A DNA stretch of 51,653 nt, taken from contig NZ_JARWOP010000049.1 of NCBI RefSeq assembly GCF_029868745.1, positions 1 through 51,653 on the forward strand, written 5' to 3'. Shown piece by piece: positions 32,917-42,163 of the stretch. The DNA comes from Nocardia wallacei. GTDB taxonomy: Bacteria; Actinomycetota; Actinomycetes; Mycobacteriales; Mycobacteriaceae. Below the pieces are notes generated by a model, which saw nothing but the letters and a program-made list of their open reading frames with translations, made no database searches and was not told where the DNA came from. Both the position numbers and the translations under genes were made by a program. The first letter of the stretch is position 1. Each line of letters opens with the position of its first letter.

Positions 32917-34380
32917 TTACGCGTCCTCGGGCGGAGGCTCGCCCGCACCGGGAAGCACGATGCGGACCAGGGTGCCGCCACGCTCGGACGTTTCGATGAC
33001 AATCGTCCCTCCGTGCTTGGTCACCACCTGTTTGACGATGGCGAGACCCAATCCGGAGCCGGGCATCGAGCGCGAGGCGGTCGTTCGGTAGAAGCGTTCG
33101 AAAACGAGTTCCCGTTCGGCGGGCGGTATCCCGGGCCCGGCGTCGTCGACGGTGAGTTCGAGTAGCCCAAGCCCGGTTTCGCGCATCCTGACCAGTACGG
33201 GCGCACCCACCGGATTCCACTTCGCCGCGTTGTCCAGCACATTGAGAATGGCCCGTTCGAGACCGGCCTCGTAGCCGTAGACGAACCAGGGTCGCAACTC
33301 CGCGACGAATTCCAGGCCCGTTCGACGACGCCGGGCGCGTTCCAGCGCACGCTCGGCCACCTCGCCCAGATCGACTCGTTCGTAAACGTTTTCGGGGGCG
33401 TCTTCGCGCGCGAGATCGACCAGATCACCGACGAGATTGGACAATTCCTCGATCTGGGCGATCACATCGGCCCGCAATTCGGCCATGTCCTGTTCGGAAA
33501 TGGGCGGCGCACCCGGGCGCTGCGAGGCGATCAGCAATTCCATATTGGTGCGCAATGACGTGAGCGGGGTGCGTAATTCGTGCCCGGCGTCGGCGACCAG
33601 GCGACGCTGCCGATCGCGCGATTCCGCGAGCGCGCGCAGCATCGTGTTGAAACTCTCGGTGAGCCGCGCCAATTCGTCGTCGCCGGTCACCGGGATGGGC
33701 GTCAGGTCGTCGGTGCGGGCCACTCGCTCGGTGGCGGCGGTCAGCCGCGCGACCGGACGCAGACCGGTGCGCCCCACCGCCGTCCCCGCCGCGGCGGCGA
33801 CCACCACACCGCACCCCCCGATCACGAACAACAGCCACGCCAGCCGGTCGAGCACGCGCCTGGTCGGCTGCAATCCTTGCGAAATGATCAGTGTCGCACC
33901 ACTTTTCATCCGCTCGGCGAGCACCCGCTGGTTGCCGTAGGTACGCAGCGAGGACGCGGATTTGCCGTGCGCGACCGCCAATTCGGGCTCCCCGATCGGC
34001 GGCAGGGTCTGCTGCGGCGGGACGTACGCCTGTTCCGGGTCCGGATAGATGAGCGCGACGCCGACCTCCTTGGAGTAGAGGCCCGCGAATTGCAACACCG
34101 GTACGACACCGTAGGCATCGAAATTGTTGTCGATCATGGCTTCGGCGCGGGCCCGCAGCTGATTGTCGACATCGGCGTACAACGCGCGCGCCACCATGGC
34201 GTACGCGGCAATCGAGGTCACCGCCACGGCCACCGCCACCACGGACGCGGCCAGCAGCGTCACACGCCAGCGCAGGGAGACCGAGCGCGTCAGCGGCATC
34301 GGCGGGCGCAGTTCGTGCGCGTCGGACCGGGGCCGCAGCCCGGCGACCACCGGTCGGCGCGGAACTGTTCTACCCACCAC
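32917..34380 (-). CDS. mprB: Sensor histidine kinase MprB
   Basis: A 487-residue kinase: TM1 (about 40-62), an extracytoplasmic sensor (about 63-175), TM2 (about 180-200), HAMP (about 205-255), the phosphorylated His in DAGHELRTPLTSLR (about 268), an N-box DNAAKWNP, and G boxes DDAGPGIPPAERE and GSGLGLAIVKQVV. It senses envelope stress and phosphorylates MprA. GTG 34380 starts ten bases after the mprA stop and has AGGAG before it. Confidence 0.95.
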   Translation of the reverse strand: MVGRTVPRRPVVAGLRPRSDAHELRPPMPLTRSVSLRWRVTLLAASVVAVAVAVTSIAAYAMVARALYADVDNQLRARAEAMIDNNFDAYGVVPVLQFAGLYSKEVGVALIYPDPEQAYVPPQQTLPPIGEPELAVAHGKSASSLRTYGNQRVLAERMKSGATLIISQGLQPTRRVLDRLAWLLFVIGGCGVVVAAAAGTAVGRTGLRPVARLTAATERVARTDDLTPIPVTGDDELARLTESFNTMLRALAESRDRQRRLVADAGHELRTPLTSLRTNMELLIASQRPGAPPISEQDMAELRADVIAQIEELSNLVGDLVDLAREDAPENVYERVDLGEVAERALERARRRRTGLEFVAELRPWFVYGYEAGLERAILNVLDNAAKWNPVGAPVLVRMRETGLGLLELTVDDAGPGIPPAERELVFERFYRTTASRSMPGSGLGLAIVKQVVTKHGGTIVIETSERGGTLVRIVLPGAGEPPPEDA

Positions 34381-34390
34381 TACGGCACTC

Positions 34391-35086
34391 CTACGGCGGG
34401 GTCTCGCGCAGCACGTAACCGACGCCGCGCACGGTATGGATCAACCGGGGCTCGTTCTCGGCCTCGGTCTTGCGGCGCAGGTAACCGATGTAGACCTCGA
34501 GCGCGTTGCCCGAGGTCGGGAAGTCGTAACCCCACACCTCCTCGAGGATGCGGCTGCGGGTCAGCACCCGGCGCGGATTGGCCATCAGCATCTCGAGCAG
34601 CGAGAACTCGGTGCGGGTCAGGCTGATCGAGCGCTCGCCGCGGGCGACCTCGCGGGTCACCGGATCCAGCGACAGATCGGCGAACCGCATCGCCTCGGAG
34701 GACTCGACGCCCGAGTCGGCGGCGGTGCGGCGCAGCAGGGCGCGCAGCCGGGCCAGCAACTCCTCCAGCGCGAACGGCTTGGGCAGATAGTCGTCGGCGC
34801 CGGCGTCCAGCCCGGCGACCCGCTCGGAGACCGAATCGCGGGCGGTGAGAACCAGAATCGGCAGATCGTCGCCGGTGCTGCGGAGCCTGCGGCACACCTC
34901 GAGACCGTCCAGCCGCGGCATCATCACATCGAGCACCAGGGCGTCGGGACGCTGCACCCCGACCCGGTCCAGGGCGTCGACCCCATCGACGGCCAGATCG
35001 ACGGAGTAGCCGTTGAAGGTGAGCGATCGACGCAGCGATTCGCGCACCGCCCGATCGTCATCGACTACCAGAATGCGCATAACCAT
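34391..35086 (-). CDS. mprA: Response regulator MprA
   Basis: An OmpR-type regulator of 231 residues. The receiver domain ([19 protein letters not shown], phosphoacceptor Asp in [22 protein letters not shown]) is followed by a winged-helix domain ending [18 protein letters not shown] and the last stretch [15 protein letters not shown]. Identity to mycobacterial MprA is plain by eye. In mycobacteria it controls pepD, sigB, sigE and itself. ATG 35086 or 35080 is the start; neither has a strong ribosome binding site. Confidence 0.96.
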   Translation of the reverse strand: MVMRILVVDDDRAVRESLRRSLTFNGYSVDLAVDGVDALDRVGVQRPDALVLDVMMPRLDGLEVCRRLRSTGDDLPILVLTARDSVSERVAGLDAGADDYLPKPFALEELLARLRALLRRTAADSGVESSEAMRFADLSLDPVTREVARGERSISLTRTEFSLLEMLMANPRRVLTRSRILEEVWGYDFPTSGNALEVYIGYLRRKTEAENEPRLIHTVRGVGYVLRETPP

Positions 35087-35463
35087 CAGTCTGACCGTAC
35101 CGACTGAGAGCCGACTGAGAAGCAAACATGCGACACGCCGGGCCTTCCTGCGGCGATGCCCACTCACCCGTCCGGCGGGCCATGGGTGAGCCATCACATA
35201 AGCTGCGAAACATATTGTGGTCAGCAATAATCGACCCCTCGCGCAGGGGAGTTCCGAATTGCCGTAGCCCACTCCACGCGGTATGTTGCGAGCCGTAAAA
35301 GAAGACCTCCAGTTGGTTGTGCGCGGGATACACCCCGAAGGCCGCTACACCCGGGCAACGAATCAGGTCTCGGGTGGGAGCTTTCCGAGCTTCGGCGGGC
35401 ATTGCGGTCGGCGCCGCGCCCGGACCGGAGGGCCATAAGCAAGCGGAGGCGACACGAGCGGGT
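35087..35463. other. Divergent control region mprA / conservon
   Basis: A 377-bp gap between divergent operons. Next to mprA is the paired repeat CGACTGAGA (35101-35120). Further along are a short hairpin CCCCT-CGCGC-AGGGG near 35240 and a GGAGG 14 bases before the kinase ATG, further than usual. No convincing gene. Promoters for both operons must lie here, unplaced. Confidence 0.5.
35101..35120 (-). promoter_or_regulatory. Candidate MprA box before mprA
   Basis: CGACTGAGAGCCGACTGAGA, two exact copies of CGACTGAGA 11 bp apart, 15 bp before the mprA start. Shared with the pepD upstream region, with one difference in 20 bp. Confidence 0.75.
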
Positions 35464-38400
35464 ATGGGCACAGCACCGCGGCCATGGCAGAGCAATCTGT
35501 CCAACCTGTCCGTGACGAGCAAGGTCGGCATCGTTCTGCTGCTGCCCGTCATCCTCGCCTCGGTCTTCGCTGTGCTGCGCATCAAGGGCGAGCTGGCTAC
35601 CATCTCGCAACTGAACACGGCCGGCGAGCAGGCTCGAATCATCCGGCCGATGCTGGAATACAGTTCGGCCGCGAACCAGCTGGCAATCACCGCGGCCGGT
35701 GACGGTCCCGGCGATCGCGCCGCGAAGCCCACGCTCGACCAGGACGCCGCCCACTTCGACCAGTCGCTGGCCAATCTGCAAGCCGCACTACAGGTATCGA
35801 AGGCGGACAAGCGCGTCACCACCGCGATCAACAACGCGCTCGCCGCGGGACGCGCGCTGCGTGAGAACCGCACCGGCACCTCACCGATGCAGATCGGCAA
35901 GCAGGCCGACGAGGTCGCCACCCACATCGACACCGCGATCACCGCGCTGCCCACCCCCAAAGAGACCGCGATCGAGCGGTACTACGTGCAGATGGGCGTC
36001 ATCGCCATCGCCCGGCAGATGTTCACCCAGGAGCAGCTGTGGATCATCAGCGGCGAACTCGGCGACAATCCCGCGCTGGTGTCGCAGGCGCTGCTGTCCG
36101 CCGGTGGTGAATCGGCCACGATCCACCAGTACGCCGCGGTCTATCCGGAGACGGCCGACCGGCCCGACGTGCTGCTCGCCGCCCTGCAGACCCGCGTCGA
36201 CGCCCTGAACCAGAACTCGGTGGAGCCCATCGAGCTACCCGGTGTCGCGGACTCGCTGCGGACCAGTTCGGGGATCTACACCGACTCCACCAACCGCTTG
36301 GTCGACCTGATCGACACCAGCCTGCGCGACAGCCTCACCGAGGCCCGCGGGCAGGTGCTGCGGGACGTGGCGATCGTGGTGGTGACGCTGTTGGCGGGGC
36401 TGGCGCTGGCCCTGGCGGTGGCCCGCTCGCTGGTCGTCCCGGTGCGGCGGCTGCGGCGCGACGCCCTGCAGGTCGCGCACGACGACCTGCCCGCCGAACT
36501 CGCGGTCGTGCGCCAGGGCGGCGCCACGCCGGAGATCGTCCCGGTCGACGTGCAGACCACCGAGGAGATCGGTCAGCTGGCCCGGGCCGTCGACGACATG
36601 CACCGCCAGGCGCTGCATCTGGCGGCCGATCAGGCTCGCCTGCGACTGCAGATCAGCAGCATGTTCGAGACCCTGTCGCGGCGTAGCCAATCGCTGGTCG
36701 AACAGCAGCTGACCCTGATCGAGGATCTCGAGCGCGACGAGGACGACTCCGGACGGTTGCAAAGCCTGTTCCGGCTGGACCACCTCGCCACCCGCATGCG
36801 CCGCAACGGCGACAACCTGCTGGTGCTGGCCGGTACCGCGTTGCGCCGCGGGCATCTGCCGCCGGTGCCGCTGTCGGACATGCTGTGGAGCGCGGTCTCG
36901 CAGGTGGAGGATTACCAGCGCGTCGAGATCGGTTCCGTGCCCGACGGCATCGTCGCGGGTGAACCGGCCGTCGACATCGAGCACCTGCTTGCCGAGCTGA
37001 TCGACAACTCGCTGCGCTACTCGCCGCCCAGCACCCCGGTGGCGGTGTCGGTGAACCGGGCGGTGGACGGCGGCTACCTAATCGAGATCACCGACCGCGG
37101 CCTCGGCATGTCCGTCGACGACCTGACCGCCATCAACGAGCGACTGGCCTCCGGTGGCGAGGTCACCATCGAAACCGCCCGGCGCATGGGGCTTTTCGTC
37201 GTCGGAAGGCTCGCCAAGCGGCACACCATCACCGTCAGCTTGCGGCGCACCTCCTCGATGTCGCACCAGTCGGGCATCACGGCCGGTGTGCACCTGCCGG
37301 GTTCGCTGGTGTCGCCGGCGGACGGCGGAGCACCGGTCACCGGAACCTTCACCGCCCCCGCGGGTGTCGAGGACGAGCCCGCGAACGCCACGCAGCGTTT
37401 CCTGACCGCCGTGCCGTCCGCGGAGCCGTCGCTGTACGGCACGACCAGCGCCGGTCTCCCGCAACGCCGCACCCCCGAGTCCGTCTCCGCCCTCGCGGCG
37501 ACCGATTCCGACGTCGACCCCGCGCCCGGCGACCGAGATGCCGACTCGCACAACGGTTGGACCCCACCGACCACAGGCTCCTGGCGTGCGGTGCCGCCCG
37601 CCCGCCCGGCCTTGAACATGTGGGCCGATCCCGAAGACGAGCCGGGCGAGCGCGACTACGACGATGCCGACGAGCCTGGGCTGACCACACAGCAGACCGC
37701 CCTCCTCCCGCTGCAGTCCGCCGCCGAACCGTCCGGGACGACCTCGGCCTTCGACGACGCTCCGGAGCTCGCCACACACTCGAACCTCGAGGCGGACACG
37801 GGCTTCGCGCCGAATTCGGAGTTCGGGGCAGGTACCGAGTTCGACCCGGACTCGGAGTTCGACCCGGACACGACGTTCGATGCGGACGCGGAGTTCCAGA
37901 AGGGCTCAGAGTTCGAGGCGGACTCGAATTCCGAACCGCGCCCGAACTTCCAAGCGCGCTCGAGATTCCAGCCGCGCTCAACCTTCCAACCGCCCCCGAA
38001 TTCGGCGAACGCGCAGGCCGACACGGACGCTGCATCCGACCCGCCGTCCGGCGCAGGCCAGGGGTTCGGCGCGAACCCACAGGCCGACAACGGTTCTGGG
38101 TTCGGCGCGGACCCGCAGACCGACACAGGCTCCGGGTTCGACGCGAACTCGCAGTCCGACACGGGCTCGAGGTTCGACGCGAACCCACAGGCCGACACGC
38201 GCTCCAGGTTCAGCGCAGACTCACAGGCCGACCCGGGCTCGAGGTTCGGCGCGGACCCGCAGTCCACCACGGATTCTGGGTTCGGCGCGGGGTCGAAATC
38301 GGGTTCGGGGTCGGGGTTCATGTCGGGGTCGGGCTTTGCCACGGCCCCACGCGAGGAGACCTTTCCTCAGTTCGACAAGTCGCCCCGGATCGACGGCGGC

Positions 38401-38901
38401 TCGCAGCCGGATCCGCAACGGGGCGAGGCGTTTTCGCCCCCACCCACCACCGCGCGATCAGCGACTCGCGCGACCGGTACGGCCCCGAACGTCACCCGCC
38501 CGGCGACACCGGAGCCCGCGACTGCTCGCCGGGAAACCACGGGATCGACCGCTCCCGAATCGGGCGCGTCCGGCCCCGCCACTCCGATCTACCAGCGCAT
38601 GGTCTCGGAGTGGCTGGTCGAACCGTCGTCGAGCACACCGGCCGGGATGTGGGCATCCCCGGCCGACGAGGGCTGGGCCGCCGCCGCGGATGCCAGCCAA
38701 CCGGCCACCACCGACCGGACCAGCGGTGGCCTGCCGATTCGGCGTCCGGGTGCGCAGTTGGTGCCGGGCGGATTGGCACCGGCCGAGGAACCGGGCGCTC
38801 CCGATCCCGAGGAGATCCGCAACAACTTGTCGAGGCATCTGAGTGGTGTCCGCAGCGGACGAGCAGATGCCCAGTACAACGATGACGGAGGCCTATCATG
38901 A
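35464..38901 (+). CDS. Conservon sensor kinase CvnA-like, NIT domain
   Basis: A 1145-residue membrane kinase: TM1 (about 20-40), an extracytoplasmic nitrate/nitrite-sensing-type (NIT) domain (about 50-295), TM2 (about 300-320), HAMP, a coiled segment with [14 protein letters not shown] and the His in [18 protein letters not shown] (about 440), and a GHKL ATPase (N-box [14 protein letters not shown] about 510, G-box DRGLGMS). A 500-residue disordered tail follows, with an 18-nt phenylalanine repeat and seven 36-nt repeats. Conservon kinases pair with roadblock, DUF742 and GTPase proteins to form a receptor-like complex. ATG 35464 was chosen from the conserved start of TM1. It overlaps cvnB by four bases. 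Confidence 0.9.
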   Translation: MGTAPRPWQSNLSNLSVTSKVGIVLLLPVILASVFAVLRIKGELATISQLNTAGEQARIIRPMLEYSSAANQLAITAAGDGPGDRAAKPTLDQDAAHFDQSLANLQAALQVSKADKRVTTAINNALAAGRALRENRTGTSPMQIGKQADEVATHIDTAITALPTPKETAIERYYVQMGVIAIARQMFTQEQLWIISGELGDNPALVSQALLSAGGESATIHQYAAVYPETADRPDVLLAALQTRVDALNQNSVEPIELPGVADSLRTSSGIYTDSTNRLVDLIDTSLRDSLTEARGQVLRDVAIVVVTLLAGLALALAVARSLVVPVRRLRRDALQVAHDDLPAELAVVRQGGATPEIVPVDVQTTEEIGQLARAVDDMHRQALHLAADQARLRLQISSMFETLSRRSQSLVEQQLTLIEDLERDEDDSGRLQSLFRLDHLATRMRRNGDNLLVLAGTALRRGHLPPVPLSDMLWSAVSQVEDYQRVEIGSVPDGIVAGEPAVDIEHLLAELIDNSLRYSPPSTPVAVSVNRAVDGGYLIEITDRGLGMSVDDLTAINERLASGGEVTIETARRMGLFVVGRLAKRHTITVSLRRTSSMSHQSGITAGVHLPGSLVSPADGGAPVTGTFTAPAGVEDEPANATQRFLTAVPSAEPSLYGTTSAGLPQRRTPESVSALAATDSDVDPAPGDRDADSHNGWTPPTTGSWRAVPPARPALNMWADPEDEPGERDYDDADEPGLTTQQTALLPLQSAAEPSGTTSAFDDAPELATHSNLEADTGFAPNSEFGAGTEFDPDSEFDPDTTFDADAEFQKGSEFEADSNSEPRPNFQARSRFQPRSTFQPPPNSANAQADTDAASDPPSGAGQGFGANPQADNGSGFGADPQTDTGSGFDANSQSDTGSRFDANPQADTRSRFSADSQADPGSRFGADPQSTTDSGFGAGSKSGSGSGFMSGSGFATAPREETFPQFDKSPRIDGGSQPDPQRGEAFSPPPTTARSATRATGTAPNVTRPATPEPATARRETTGSTAPESGASGPATPIYQRMVSEWLVEPSSSTPAGMWASPADEGWAAAADASQPATTDRTSGGLPIRRPGAQLVPGGLAPAEEPGAPDPEEIRNNLSRHLSGVRSGRADAQYNDDGGLS
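37804..38001 (+). repeat. 18-nt (hexapeptide) coding repeat with regular Phe
   Basis: A TTC codon recurs every 18 nt at 37804, 37822, 37840, 37858, 37876, 37894, 37912, 37948, 37966 and 37984 (only 37930 is changed, to Ser). Early units are acidic (EFDPDS type), later ones basic or Pro-rich (RFQPRS type). Located in the kinase's disordered tail. Confidence 0.85.
38062..38313 (+). repeat. Seven tandem 36-nt (12-residue) coding repeats
   Basis: Units begin at 38062, 38098, 38134, 38170, 38206, 38242 and 38278. The consensus is [GR]F[GD]A[ND][PS]Q[AS]D[TN]GS. All are in frame and differ by scattered substitutions. Confidence 0.9.
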
Positions 38902-39302
38902 CCGACACCGAGCAGACCACCGACGAAAATCTGAACTGGCTGGTCGCCCGCTTCACCCGGGAGGTCCCCGGCGTCTCCCATGCGGTGCTGGTGTCGGCCG
39001 ACGGGCTGCTGCAGGCCACCAGCCCGAACCTGCCGTCGGACCGGGCCGAGCAACTGTCGGCGGTCACGGCCGGGCTGGCCAGCCTGTCGTCGGGCGCGGC
39101 GCAGTTGTTCAACGGCGGCAAGGTGATGCAGTCCGTGGTCGACATGCAGCGCGGCTACCTGCTGGTGATGAGCGTCGGCAACGGCTCGCATCTCGCCGTG
39201 CTGGCCAACAAGCAGCACGATATCGGCCGGATCGGCTACGAGATGGCGCTACTGGTCGATCGGGTCGGATCCGTGGTGCAGGCCAAGGCGAGAGCGGTCT
39301 AG
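38898..39302 (+). CDS. Roadblock/LC7 protein, CvnB-like
   Basis: A 134-residue roadblock protein: [25 protein letters not shown], then SGLASL-type helix and the strand [17 protein letters not shown]. It starts at ATG 38898 overlapping the kinase stop. In conservons CvnB binds the GTPase and the kinase, and is thought to act as regulator or exchange partner of the GTPase. Confidence 0.93.
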   Translation: MTDTEQTTDENLNWLVARFTREVPGVSHAVLVSADGLLQATSPNLPSDRAEQLSAVTAGLASLSSGAAQLFNGGKVMQSVVDMQRGYLLVMSVGNGSHLAVLANKQHDIGRIGYEMALLVDRVGSVVQAKARAV

Positions 39303-39310
39303 CGAGCGCG

Positions 39311-39685
39311 ATGTCCGATCTTTCCGGAGCCGGCCCCGGCCGGCCGACAACTCGCGTCCGCCCTTACGCACTGACCGCCGGGCGCACCCAGCCGGCGGTC
39401 GATCTGCCGATGGAGGCGGTCGTCGAAACCCTGCCGTACGCTAACCAATTCGATTGGCCCGTCGGTGATGTGCGCACCGACATCCTGCGGCTCGGCGCCG
39501 CCCGCTTGTCCGTCGCCGAGATCGCCGCACACCTGAACAGACCGCTCGGCATGGTCCGGGTGGTTATCGGCGATCTGGTTGTCGCCGGCATGCTGCGGGT
39601 GTATACCACGCTGAGCGACAATGCGAGCTTCGACGAGCGCCGATCCCTGATGGAGAGGACCCTGCGTGGACTTCGTGCCCTCTGA
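39311..39685 (+). CDS. DUF742 protein, CvnC-like
   Basis: A 124-residue DUF742 protein: RVRPYALTAGRTQP, then a winged-helix-like part with LSVAEIAAHLNRPLGMVRVVIGDLVVAGML and the Arg-rich end LMERTLRGLRAL. ATG 39311 follows cvnB by eight bases; its end overlaps the GTPase start by 20 bp. Function within the conservon is not settled. Confidence 0.92.
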   Translation: MSDLSGAGPGRPTTRVRPYALTAGRTQPAVDLPMEAVVETLPYANQFDWPVGDVRTDILRLGAARLSVAEIAAHLNRPLGMVRVVIGDLVVAGMLRVYTTLSDNASFDERRSLMERTLRGLRAL

Positions 39686-40274
39686 CGCACTACCCGACCC
39701 CCGTACCGCATCCACCAAGATCGTGGTGGCCGGTGGCTTCGGCGCGGGGAAAACCACTTTTGTCGGCGCGGTCTCCGAGATCGTGCCGCTGCGCACCGAG
39801 GCAATGGTGACCGGCGTTTCCGACGGCATCGACGACCTGTCGGCCACCCCCGGCAAGGAAACCACCACGGTCGCCATGGATTTCGGCCGCATCAAGCTGC
39901 CGGGCGACCTCACCCTGTACCTGTTCGGCACGCCCGGGCAGCGCCGATTCTGGTTCATGTGGGACGACCTGATCCGCGGCGCCATCGGCTCGGTGGTGCT
40001 GGTGGATACCCGCCGCCTCGAGGACAGCTTCGCCGTGGTCGATTTCTTCGAGGCGCGCGAACTGCCATTCCTGGTGGCGGTCAACCGATTTCCCGGCGCG
40101 CCGCAGTTCCCCGCGAGCGAGTTGCGCGAGGCGCTGACCATCCGCGAGGAGGTGCCGGTGGTCGATGTGGACGCCCGCAACGCCAACGAGGTGCGGCACG
40201 CCCTCGCGGCGGTGACCGAGTACGCCATCAAGCGCCTCACCACGGCACAGCAGCAGACCGTCGGACAGGGCTGA
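39666..40274 (+). CDS. Conservon small GTPase, CvnD-like
   Basis: A 202-residue GTPase related to MglA/Ras: G1 GGFGAGKTT (about 23-31), G3 FGTPGQRRF with Gln-type switch, and a G4 variant NRFPG instead of NKxD. It starts at GTG 39666 inside the DUF742 gene. It should cycle between GTP and GDP states under control of CvnB. Confidence 0.94.
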   Translation: MDFVPSDALPDPRTASTKIVVAGGFGAGKTTFVGAVSEIVPLRTEAMVTGVSDGIDDLSATPGKETTTVAMDFGRIKLPGDLTLYLFGTPGQRRFWFMWDDLIRGAIGSVVLVDTRRLEDSFAVVDFFEARELPFLVAVNRFPGAPQFPASELREALTIREEVPVVDVDARNANEVRHALAAVTEYAIKRLTTAQQQTVGQG

Positions 40275-40281
40275 GGGACCG

Positions 40282-41085
40282 GTGCACTACTTCTCGCTGG
40301 GGTACTGGGTGCTGGGCCTGTCGGTGGCCCTGTCGTTCGCGGGGGCCGTGGTGGGCCTGGCATGCGTGCGGCAGTCGACGCTGTCGGTGACGGCACGCTT
40401 CCGCCTGGTGTGGCTGGCCGCGGCGGCCGCGTCGCTCGGCGGCGTGGGCACCTGGCTGGCGGTCTTCGTCACCATGCTCGGCGTCGAGGTACCGGTGGGC
40501 GCGATTCGCTACGACGTGGCCCGCATGGTGCTCGCGGCGATCCTCGCGGTCGCGGCGGTGCTGGCCGGCCTGCTCGTGATGGGCCGGGCGGCCGAGCCGC
40601 TCCGGCTGGCGGGCGGCGGCGTGGCCATGGGACTCGGACTGGGGCTCATGCACTACCTCGGCATGGACGCCATCCGGGTGCAGGGATCGGTACGGGTGAA
40701 CATGGCGTCGACCGCCGGTTCGATCGTGCTGGCGGTGGTGATCTCCCTCGGCGTGCTGTGGACCATCTCGCGCTTCCGGTCGATGCCCGTGCTGACCGGG
40801 GTGGCGCTACTGTTCGCGGTGGCGGTCAGCGCGGTGCACTACGTCGGACTGGCCGGGGTGCAGGTCCGGGTGGACTCGGCCGTGCTGCAACCGGCGGGCG
40901 AGGATCTTTTCAGCCTGTTCGTCCCGATCTTCGCGGTCGGGACGCTGTCGCTGGCGATCCCGATCACCGCGATCCTGGTCGCACCCGACCGCAGCCGCTC
41001 CCCCCGGCCGACGGTGCCGCCCCAGCAGGACAACGCGCCCGTCCGGGCGGTACCGCGCCGCCGCAGCCCGGACCCGGTCGGCTGA
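40282..41085 (+). CDS. MHYT-domain integral membrane sensor
   Basis: A 267-residue protein with seven predicted helices and the MHYT pattern three times: MHYFSLGYW at the N-terminus, LMHYLGMDAI (about 128) and VHYVGLAGV (about 187). Family knowledge: MHYT domains are proposed to bind copper through the His and Met residues and sense O2, CO or NO, usually fused to signalling domains. Here the sensor is free-standing with a 50-residue cytosolic Pro/Arg tail. GTG 40282 follows GAGGGA, seven bases after the GTPase stop, so it is a fifth gene of the operon. Confidence 0.88.
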   Translation: MHYFSLGYWVLGLSVALSFAGAVVGLACVRQSTLSVTARFRLVWLAAAAASLGGVGTWLAVFVTMLGVEVPVGAIRYDVARMVLAAILAVAAVLAGLLVMGRAAEPLRLAGGGVAMGLGLGLMHYLGMDAIRVQGSVRVNMASTAGSIVLAVVISLGVLWTISRFRSMPVLTGVALLFAVAVSAVHYVGLAGVQVRVDSAVLQPAGEDLFSLFVPIFAVGTLSLAIPITAILVAPDRSRSPRPTVPPQQDNAPVRAVPRRRSPDPVG

Positions 41086-41107
41086 TACGCGGCACGACGG
41101 ATACGGC

Positions 41108-41144
41108 ATCGGGCCGGAGCGCCACGACGGCGGTCCGGCCCGAT
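41108..41144. terminator. Terminator after the conservon operon
   Basis: A perfect 11-bp stem ATCGGGCCGGA/TCCGGCCCGAT (41108-41118, 41134-41144) with a 15-nt loop, between convergent genes; usable in both directions. Confidence 0.75.
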
Positions 41145-41165
41145 TGCGTTGCGGCACAGCCGCGA

Positions 41166-41819
41166 TCAGCCCGCGGGGGGCGTGTTGATCCGGCTGAAGT
41201 ACTCGACCGCCACGGCGATCCCGGCGACGCCGCCGACGGTCACCAGACCCGCCGCGGCGCCCAGCGGCGCACCGAGTGCGGCGCCCGTGAGGCAGCCGCC
41301 GATCCAGCCCGGGATCACCAGGAACGGCGTCCCGGCGAGCGCGCCCAGCAGGCAGCCGCCCGCCAGGCCGATGACGGTGCCGACGAGGGTGCCGACGCCG
41401 GTGGCGAGGGCGAACTCGGTGCCGGCATTGGACATCGCGTCGTCCATCTCCTCCCGGGAGGCGACGTCGTGCAGCATGGGCGCCGGGTGCGCCGCCGCGG
41501 GGTCGACGCTCGGCGTCAGGGTGACCTCGTTGGCGCCGTCGGCCGCCGCCGCGATCGGATATTCCAAGCCGTCCCGCAAATAGCTCAGCGGAAATCCAGC
41601 AACCACGTTTCCGCGGTTGTCCCGGACCTGGAGCTGGTTGTTATCGGTGGTCAGCGAACCGGCATCGGTCCGCACCACCACGGACTTGTCCACCACATCG
41701 GCGGTGTAGTGGATATCGGGGTTGTCGACGGTGGCGGGCTGGGCGTAGGACGTCCCGGCACCGACTCCCAGAGCCGCGATGACCAGTGCGGACGTTGCGG
41801 CGAACTTCCTGAACTTCAT
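41166..41819 (-). CDS. Secreted protein with glycine-zipper region
   Basis: A 217-residue protein with a signal peptide (cleavage about SYA-QPA, residue 26), a beta-rich middle (about 30-115; resembles DUF8020 proteins of Nocardia), and a hydrophobic Gly/Ala region (about 140-205) with GxxxG spacing that could form a hairpin in a membrane. ATG 41819 follows GAGGGT. Function unknown. Confidence 0.75.
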   Translation of the reverse strand: MKFRKFAATSALVIAALGVGAGTSYAQPATVDNPDIHYTADVVDKSVVVRTDAGSLTTDNNQLQVRDNRGNVVAGFPLSYLRDGLEYPIAAAADGANEVTLTPSVDPAAAHPAPMLHDVASREEMDDAMSNAGTEFALATGVGTLVGTVIGLAGGCLLGALAGTPFLVIPGWIGGCLTGAALGAPLGAAAGLVTVGGVAGIAVAVEYFSRINTPPAG

Positions 41820-42163
41820 ACCCTCGAATACTTTCTGCAGCAGGTGCGCCACCAACCTCCGGCGCGCAGGCTCACTGAGAACCCGTCAGTAGGTTCACTC
41901 CACACTATTACGGATTCGTAACAGAATGTATCAACGGATCGATAGGCCGAGCCGCGCGTGTTAAGAGACCGCAAATGCCGCCAGCAAACTCCCCGCTAGG
42001 GACCCTCAGTGAATGCTCAGCTCTTTCTGCTGTGAGTTGTGTTACTGCGACATCTCCCCGCACCCCGCGCCGCGGTGACGACGGCGCCGGCCGTCTCCTC
42101 CGGACACACCCTGGTTCACCGATGTGTCAGCGGTGATAACCTGCGCGAATTACAGTGGGAGCC
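41820..42163. other. Divergent intergenic region
   Basis: A 344-bp gap between the divergent secreted-protein and lysin-like genes, with no convincing frame. It holds a small inverted repeat TTACG-GATT-CGTAA (41908-41921) and is locally less GC-rich around 41900-41990. Promoters for both genes are expected here. Confidence 0.45.

Noticed and set aside
35190..35205. GGTGAGCCATCACA as a CRP site in the mprA/conservon gap
   Set aside because: The spacer between half-sites is four bases rather than six.
38062..38313. Tandem repeats as a CRISPR array
   Set aside because: Repeats are contiguous 36-nt coding units without spacers and stay in frame inside the kinase gene.
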